Source of the DNA: CAZFVY01 sp964522665
GTDB taxonomy: Bacteria; Verrucomicrobiota; Verrucomicrobiia; Limisphaerales; CAZFVY01
NCBI GenBank assembly: GCA_964522665.1
Contig: CAZFVY010000010.1
Location: 32,376 to 96,375 of the forward strand
Direction of reading: 5' to 3'
Length of the DNA: 64,000 nucleotides
Below are positions 61,101 through 64,000 of the stretch, in pieces. How positions within the stretch are numbered: position 1 is the first letter of the stretch; each line of letters opens with the position of its first letter. Made by a program: the position numbers and the translations under genes. Below the pieces are notes generated by a model. That model ran no database searches. It saw only the letters and a program-made list of their open reading frames with translations, and was not told where the DNA came from.

Positions 61101-62522
61101 GTTAATCACGGGGGCCGGAACCGTCACCGTCACGCTGATCGTGCGGGTCGCCGTCGCCCTGCCATCACTTACTTGCGCGTCAAAGCTGTCCGACCCGCTG
61201 TAGCCCGCGGTGGGCGTATAGGTAATCGTTCCGCCCGGCGTGATGTCCGTGCTGCCGGACGAGGCGGTCGCGCTGGAAAAGCTCAAGGTTCCGTGTAATG
61301 GAGCCGAACTCTGGTTCCACGTCTCCGTCTGACCGCTGTCGGTGTCGCTCACGTGCAGCAACCCCGTGATGTCCGTCGCGCTGGCGCCCTGGGAGACCAC
61401 CAGCGTGGTCACCGAGCCTACAAAGGTCGGGGCGACGTTTACATTGGTGATCGACGCCACCGCTTGGCCGAGCATGCCGATCGGACCGTTGAAAGCCGGC
61501 CCTGAACCGATTGTCCCACTCTTGGATACTGTCGTGCGGTTGCCAGTTAGAGGATCGACTTTGACAATGGCGTTACTGCTGTAGTCGGCGATGTAGTAAT
61601 TCCCTGCAGTGTCAACCGCGTCGCTGTACCGGGATCCCAATGTTGACCCAGAGCCGACGGAGGCGCCGCTGACGACCGTTCTGTTTCCTGTCGTGGGATC
61701 CACCCGCAGAAGGTAGTTAGCGCCTGAAAAGTTCACGACGAGGTATGATCCATCACTCAGCCGGATGAGGCCGGTGGGAGAATTGAACGCGGCTCCCGTT
61801 CCGACGAGCGTTCCGCTCGAAGACGAAACGACGGTTCGGACCAGTGTCGCGGGATTCAGGCTGATTAACGGTTGCAAAGCGGCGTCCGTTACCCAAACTA
61901 TGCTCGCATCCGGATTGACGATCACGGCGAATGAACTCGAGAATGCCGCGCCGGTACCGATTGTGGAGCTCGCTAAAACTGTTCGATTACCGGTACTTGG
62001 ATCGATACGGTAAATCGCGGCGCTACCTGTGTCCGCCGCGATAATGTTGCCGTTTGCGTCGATCGCTAGGCCGTAAATCTGAGCCAGAAAGCCACCGGTT
62101 CCCACGGTCGGCGCGACCGAACTTGAAATAACGGTTCGATTGCCCGTCCTAGGGTCAATCTTAAAGATATGCCCGCGCAAACCATCCTCACCGACATAAA
62201 TGTTTCCACTCGAGTCACGGGCTAGTCCAACTGGCGTGGTGAAAAGCGTTCCCGTGCCATTCGTCGCACTCGACAAAACGGTTCGATTGCCCGTGGTAAG
62301 GTCAACGATGTACAGTGATTGGCCGCCATGGTTCGCGACGACTGTTTCGTCCCCACGCGCGGCGAAAGGCAGCGCCCAAATAATCGCGATGACACACGCG
62401 AGGGCGAGCGAGACGAGCGGGTTGAATCGTCCGCTTGGGCGGCGCGAGGTCACTAATTGATAAGTTTTCAATCGGCGGACCGCCGCCGAGGGCTGTCGGT
62501 TGATTTCGAGCGTCAGTTTCAT
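54588..62522 (-). CDS. Giant secreted protein: NHL propellers, YDG/MBG domains and Ig-like repeats
   Basis: The 2644-residue protein has a long N-terminal export signal (LVSLALACVIAIIWALPFAARG). Domains in order: NHL/SMP-30-like propeller blades with TGNRTV repeats (~60-360), a cadherin-like domain, a putative-Ig (He_PIG) domain, YDG and MBG domains (~555-800), eleven Ig-like repeats of about 105 residues (~915-2335), of which the fourth contains a second propeller (~1262-1500), and cadherin-like domains. The C-terminal domain ends RFYRTVYP. It is likely an adhesin or matrix protein. No PEP-CTERM, LPXTG or T9SS signal is recognised; the C-terminal domain recurs in other exported proteins here and may be the sorting signal. 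Confidence 0.87.
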   Translation of the reverse strand: MKLTLEINRQPSAAVRRLKTYQLVTSRRPSGRFNPLVSLALACVIAIIWALPFAARGDETVVANHGGQSLYIVDLTTGNRTVLSSATNGTGTLFTTPVGLARDSSGNIYVGEDGLRGHIFKIDPRTGNRTVISSSVAPTVGTGGFLAQIYGLAIDANGNIIAADTGSAAIYRIDPSTGNRTVLASSTIGTGAAFSSSFAVIVNPDASIVWVTDAALQPLISLNPATLVRTVVSSSSGTLVGTGAAFNSPTGLIRLSDGSYLVVNFSGANYLLRVDPTTGNRTVVSGASVGSGSTLGSRYSDAVDTAGNYYIADYSSNAIVKVDPLTGNRTTVSKSGTIGSGPAFNGPIGMLGQAVASITNVNVAPTFVGSVTTLVVSQGASATDITGLLHVSDTDSGQTETWNQSSAPLHGTLSFSSATASSGSTDITPGGTITYTPTAGYSGSDSFDAQVSDGRATATRTISVTVTVPAPVINSSLTASGAYGGAISSYTITASGSPIGYGATGLPAGLSVNMSSGVISGTPTASGTFSVTISATNGGGTGTATLGFTIAQANLTVTGVAASNKTYDATKTATLITGSAALSGVIPGDMVTLSTASAVGTFSNQAVGAGKTVTVSGLSISGSSSGNYTLTQPTTTANITVLTVAGAITAANKTYDGTTAAVIATRTLTGVIGGDSVSLVGGTAAFSDQNAGVGKPVTSTALSLSGSDAGNYALGSTTLTTMANITQAPASVTLGNLTPFYDGTVKRATATTAPTGLTVNFTYNIGSTAPSLTGAYAVTGTINDLNYQGSASGTLYIIPAITSAVGPAAGYYQAGQALLLTLTYSGAVTVDTGGGIPSISLTVGGVGRTGNYVSGSGTGSLVFGYEVQAGDTAQSGISSTSPIALNGGTIQDAFGNNASLTFTPPDSAGVVLDTTAPPISIGSPSASYASTGPVTYTVTYADANFNASTLAAGDITLNKTGTANGTLSVSGGGLTRTVTISNTTGDGMLGISIAAGTASDLAGNLAPTAGPSTTFTVDNTPPTSAIGSPSATITASGPVNYTVTYADVNFSASTLATGNVSLNRTGTANGTLSVSGSGLTRTVTLSNTTGDGTLSISIAAGAASDLAGNLAPTAGPSTTFTVDNTPPTIAIGSRSAAITASGPVNYPVTYADLHFNISTLTTNNITLNTTGTANGALNVTGSGLTRTVTISNSTGDGTLGISIAAGTASDSAGNLTLAAGPSAIFTVDNTAPSVTVSAPSANYTAGGPINYTVTYADAGLNPSTIGSGFTDPNGMVFDTSGNLYVSNVGGTTVSKVTPDGVTSVFATGFRTPYGLAIDASGNLYVANFQGASISKVTPGGSVSTFASGSGISQPAGLAFDSAGVLYVANSRASTILTITPNGAVSTFATPGVRIVAPLALAFDSSGILYVSTSATVYKVTTGGVVSTFVTGQSNLRGIAFDAAGNLYLGHVETNTVLEVTPGGVASTLRSSFIDNPLGLAFDAAGVLYVANNLYTTVVKFPSFTINTLATGAITLNKTGTANGTLAVTGNGLIQTVTISNATGDGTLGISIAAGTARDLAGNLAPAAGPSATFTVDNTPPIVNIFGPTPAITTHGPVSFQVHSFDLNFKQSSLSVSDVSLLATGTATASLTVSGSGDTRYVTLVNISGVGTLAIAIAAGTAIDQANNPALAGGPSAAVTVDNVGPAIAIGAPSATSASANPVTYAVTYADPNFAASALSAASITLNKTGTASGIASVSGSGTQYTVTLANFSGSGTLGFSLAAGTASDTAGNLAAAAGPSGTFLVDTVPPALTISGPSAPITATNAVSYYVTYSDPSFVASTLTSGSLTLNATGTAAGTLNVTGSGTNYLVMVSGISGDGTLGISVAANTASDIAGNLAGAAGPSATFIVDNTAPTLTISAPSATLTGTNAVSYTLTYADANFASSSLTASNITLNATGGAVGAISVSGSGTTYTVTLNNINGTGTLGISVSAGTASDAAGHPAGAAGPSATFNAFNVAPSLSISAPSRLYTSSNAVTYSITYGSTNFASSSLTLSSLTLNTKNNATATGTLLLSGSGTHYTVTVTNLSGDGPLSISVAAGSAVDQYGHAAPAAGPGQAFLVDNTAPTLSLSGPSINLTSAGSVTYTLTYADTNFNMWTVAGTNLTQNGASPLTVATNVTLNATNVPLNATGTASGTVSVSGSNLVWTITIKNIMGGGTLGVSVLVGSAYDLAGNLAPAGGPSAIFAVDNTTPTITIGAPSATFASPGGSVSYPVTYADPNFASSALTAGNVTLNAAGTANGVVGVTGAGTNYTVTVSAVTGSGTLGIGIATGTATDTVGNLAAAAGPSAAFTVNTPPTISGAVTVTANAKNSVSPFARLGISDLDTPAQTLAVTISLDATNKGAFTAVSLATTGFSNPAPGVYQFQGTAAACVTAVRALSYSASIDPSLLTFTPPNAYTATNTTTFTIAVSDGIAPAVSNGSSKVTARLLNHSPTAGPALAALRPPTQGTKIAFADLVAGATDPDGDALTVSAVASPTPGGATVTLDQGWLFYTTAPGSTNADTVTFTISDGYGGTAIGAANVTVMLDSAPSQNVSAVQNLGGGSYQVTFTGIPFRTYTVQFTMDLVNPTWTTLGQATAGATGTITYTDTSAVGNRFYRTVYP
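55518..59780 (-). repeat. Array of eleven ~315-base Ig-like coding repeats
   Basis: Each unit encodes about 105 residues with the pattern (I/S)GxPSA, VTYADxNF, LNxTGTAxG, GSG, GTLGISIAAGTASD, AGNLA, GPSATFTVDNT. Adjacent copies near the N-terminal end are nearly identical in DNA: bases 59087-59220 recur at 59402-59535, exactly 315 bases away. Later units are more diverged, and one (around 56000-56150) carries an extra insertion with several LNAT segments. Confidence 0.85.
58020..58735 (-). repeat. NHL-type beta-propeller repeats inserted inside an Ig-like repeat
   Basis: This segment encodes roughly six blades with the NHL pattern GLAFDxAGxLYVAN followed by VxKxTPxGxxSTFA. The flanking sequence YADAGLNPSTI (before) and FTINTLATGAITLNKTG (after) reads as the two halves of one Ig-like repeat. 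Confidence 0.75.
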
Positions 62523-63450
62523 GTTGAGAGAGTAAATTCGAATTGGTGGCCGACCGGGTTAGACTGGTTCAGGGGCGCGGAAAGCGACGACGCGAACGCG
62601 TCTCACCTCCCGGAGAGCGGGTTCTTGAATCTCGAGCGGAATTGGGGCCGCGGGTCGCCGCCGGTTGCGGATGCGATGGCGCGCAAAATGACGTGCCACC
62701 CGAAATCGCTCTCAGCGCCCGGTGGCATGTTGGCATCGTCGGAGCCCTTTTCATTCGTCAAATTTGTCCCGTACGGAAACCCTTAGTTGAAACGGCGCAG
62801 AATATTGAGCAGACGGACCCGCGGGTCCACCGCGGCTGCTTCTCAATTTGCGCCACCTGATACTGGTCCTTGCAAAGTCTCAGCTTTTGTCCGGCGGGTC
62901 GATGGGGAACCTACCCTACGTGGGTGACGAATTCGTGAGCGCGCTGGGATTCCGCGCGGCCCCGAGAAATCCGCTCTCAAGAAACCGAGCTGTCGAAAGC
63001 TGCTTGGGTAATTGGTCTCAAAACACGCTGAACCGCCAATCCCGACCGATGTAGGAACCAAGCAAGTGAAATCCCGACACGATTTGAGGGCTGAAATCGG
63101 ACTGTTCCGTCCCGATCGGCGACACGAGAATATCCCAAAGCCAAACAGGCTTGTGTCAATCGCACTTGCGATTCGACATCGCAAACGAAGGTCTCACCCA
63201 TTTTGAACCCAACCAGAGATTTCCGTCGTTGGCAAAAGATGAGCCGCGAAATCGTGCTGAACGGCAGTCCGAAAAAGAGACAACTGCACGATTCAAAAAC
63301 GACGCTGTTGGCGGGGCACGATTGTTTCGGCAATGTTTCCTGGCTCGGTTTTTACCCTGCTGGACGCATTCTCCCTCTTGGTTCACCCCTGAATATCAGG
63401 CGGCGCCGGGCTTTATTCCCTCGGCGCCGCCAGGATTTCGTCTCCCGGAC
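62523..63450. other. 928-base spacer between two giant paralogues, no gene seen
   Basis: The spacer lies between the start of the giant gene and the stop of its partial paralogue. I find no convincing coding sequence in six frames, no tRNA and no mobile-element end. The only clear structure is the pair of hairpins at 63388-63431. Confidence 0.5.
63388..63431 (-). terminator. Tandem hairpins after the right-hand paralogue
   Basis: GGCGGCGCCG (63399-63408) and CGGCGCCGCC (63422-63431) form a perfect 10-bp stem with a 13-base loop, 19 bases past the stop. It is followed on the minus strand by CCTGA-TAT-TCAGG (63400-63388). There is no U tract, so it may act as a Rho-assisted or 3'-stabilising structure. 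Confidence 0.5.
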
Positions 63451-64000
63451 TTACGGATAAACGGTGCGGTAGAAGCGGGTGCCGGCGGCGCTGGTGTCAG
63501 TGTAGGTAATCGTGCCGGTGGCGTCGGCGGTGGCTTGGCCCAAAGTGGTCCAGGTCGGGTTCACCAAATCCGTGGTGAACTGAACCGTGTAGGTGCGGAA
63601 CGGAATGCCGGTAAAGACCACCAAGTAGCTGCCGCCACCCAGGTTCTGAATCGCCGAGACGTTTTGCGAGGGTGAGTCGTCCGGCTTAACTGTGACGCTG
63701 GCCGTGCCGGTGGCTGTGCCGCCGTAGCCGTCGCTGATCGTGTAGGTGAAACTGTCCGCGTTGGTCGAGCCGGGCGCGGGCGTGTAGAACAACCAGCCCT
63801 GGTCCAGCGTCACCGTCGCTCCGTCAGGCGTGGGCGAGACCACGGCGCTGACCGTCAACGCGTCGCCGTCCGGGTCGCTGGCGCCCGCGACCAAATCGGC
63901 GAAGGCGATTTTCGTCCCCTGTGTCGGCGGCCGTAGTACTTGCAAGGCGGCGCCGGCCGTCGGCGAATGGTTCAGCAAACGGGCGACCACTTTGGTGGCG
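63451..64000 (-). CDS. C-terminal part of a second giant secreted protein (5' end outside window)
   Basis: The frame is open from the stop at 63451 to the right edge, about 182 codons. It encodes cadherin-like TKIAFADLVAGASDPDGDALTVSAV, DQGWLFYTPAPGSTNADSFTYTISDGYGG and the C-terminal domain FTGIPFRTYTVQFTTDLVNPTW, ending RFYRTVYP. This is nearly the same as the end of the protein at 54588-62522, so the gene is a tandem paralogue on the same strand. Its N-terminal architecture is unknown. Confidence 0.85.
   Translation of the reverse strand, partial: ATKVVARLLNHSPTAGAALQVLRPPTQGTKIAFADLVAGASDPDGDALTVSAVVSPTPDGATVTLDQGWLFYTPAPGSTNADSFTYTISDGYGGTATGTASVTVKPDDSPSQNVSAIQNLGGGSYLVVFTGIPFRTYTVQFTTDLVNPTWTTLGQATADATGTITYTDTSAAGTRFYRTVYP

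Noticed and set aside
59850..61298. 482-residue plus-strand frame over the giant gene
   Set aside because: It is antisense to repetitive coding DNA and Arg/Gly-rich; a by-product of the repeat composition.
62977..63333. 118-residue minus-strand frame in the spacer
   Set aside because: It has low-complexity, unconserved composition with no start context; more likely chance.
1..64000. CRISPR array, insertion sequence, prophage or integron
   Set aside because: I found no direct-repeat/spacer pattern, transposase, integrase or phage structural gene in the window.

Overview
The window is about 62% G+C bacterial DNA that most resembles the Verrucomicrobiota. The support comes from gene families, not from a marker-gene tree. 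It has two prepilin-type proteins with the C-terminal H-X9-DG motif, a PmoA-like (DUF6807) protein beside a Tat-exported Gfo/Idh/MocA oxidoreductase, a DUF5069 protein, NIPSNAP and HEAT-repeat proteins, very large repetitive secreted proteins, and few clear Shine-Dalgarno sites. LpxI implies lipid A and therefore an outer membrane.

Layout. 1-7650: a sensor kinase running in from the left edge, lpxI, a secreted NIPSNAP protein, a secreted sugar isomerase-like protein and a flavin disulfide reductase. 7736-16972: DUF5069, a hydantoinase/oxoprolinase A-B pair with an MFS transporter, a GH5 glycosidase, and the convergent oxidoreductase and PmoA-like genes. 17018-26728: a prepilin/lipoprotein pair and then a complete moxR-DUF58-DUF4381-batA-batB-batD-batE envelope operon with 4-base overlaps. 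27165-36515: potassium channel, HEAT protein, a putative HExxH metallopeptidase with TPR-like tail, RtcB, SGNH hydrolase, tRNA-Ile2(CAU) with a degenerate tRNA-like copy, and a SWIM-SNF2 helicase. 36499-45262: a PHP phosphatase, rpsO-pnp with a long leader hairpin, a small membrane protein, DUF167, and a tightly packed ATP-grasp/folP/cdaA/cdaR/glmM operon that links folate, c-di-AMP and cell-wall precursor synthesis.

45295-48257 is the most interesting section. A cobalamin riboswitch on the minus strand, with a candidate intrinsic terminator in its leader, precedes a secreted surface protein and an H-X9-DG pseudopilin-like protein. No known B12 gene is visible nearby, so this looks like an uncharacterised vitamin B12-responsive surface system.

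48330-54457 holds a small exported protein, an alpha/beta hydrolase, a ROK kinase/SDR pair, a short nucleotidyltransferase-like fragment, purB and a rhomboid protease. 54588-64000 is dominated by a 2644-residue secreted protein made of NHL propellers, YDG/MBG domains and eleven Ig-like repeats, one of which appears to have a whole propeller inserted in it. The 3' end of a close paralogue runs off the right edge.
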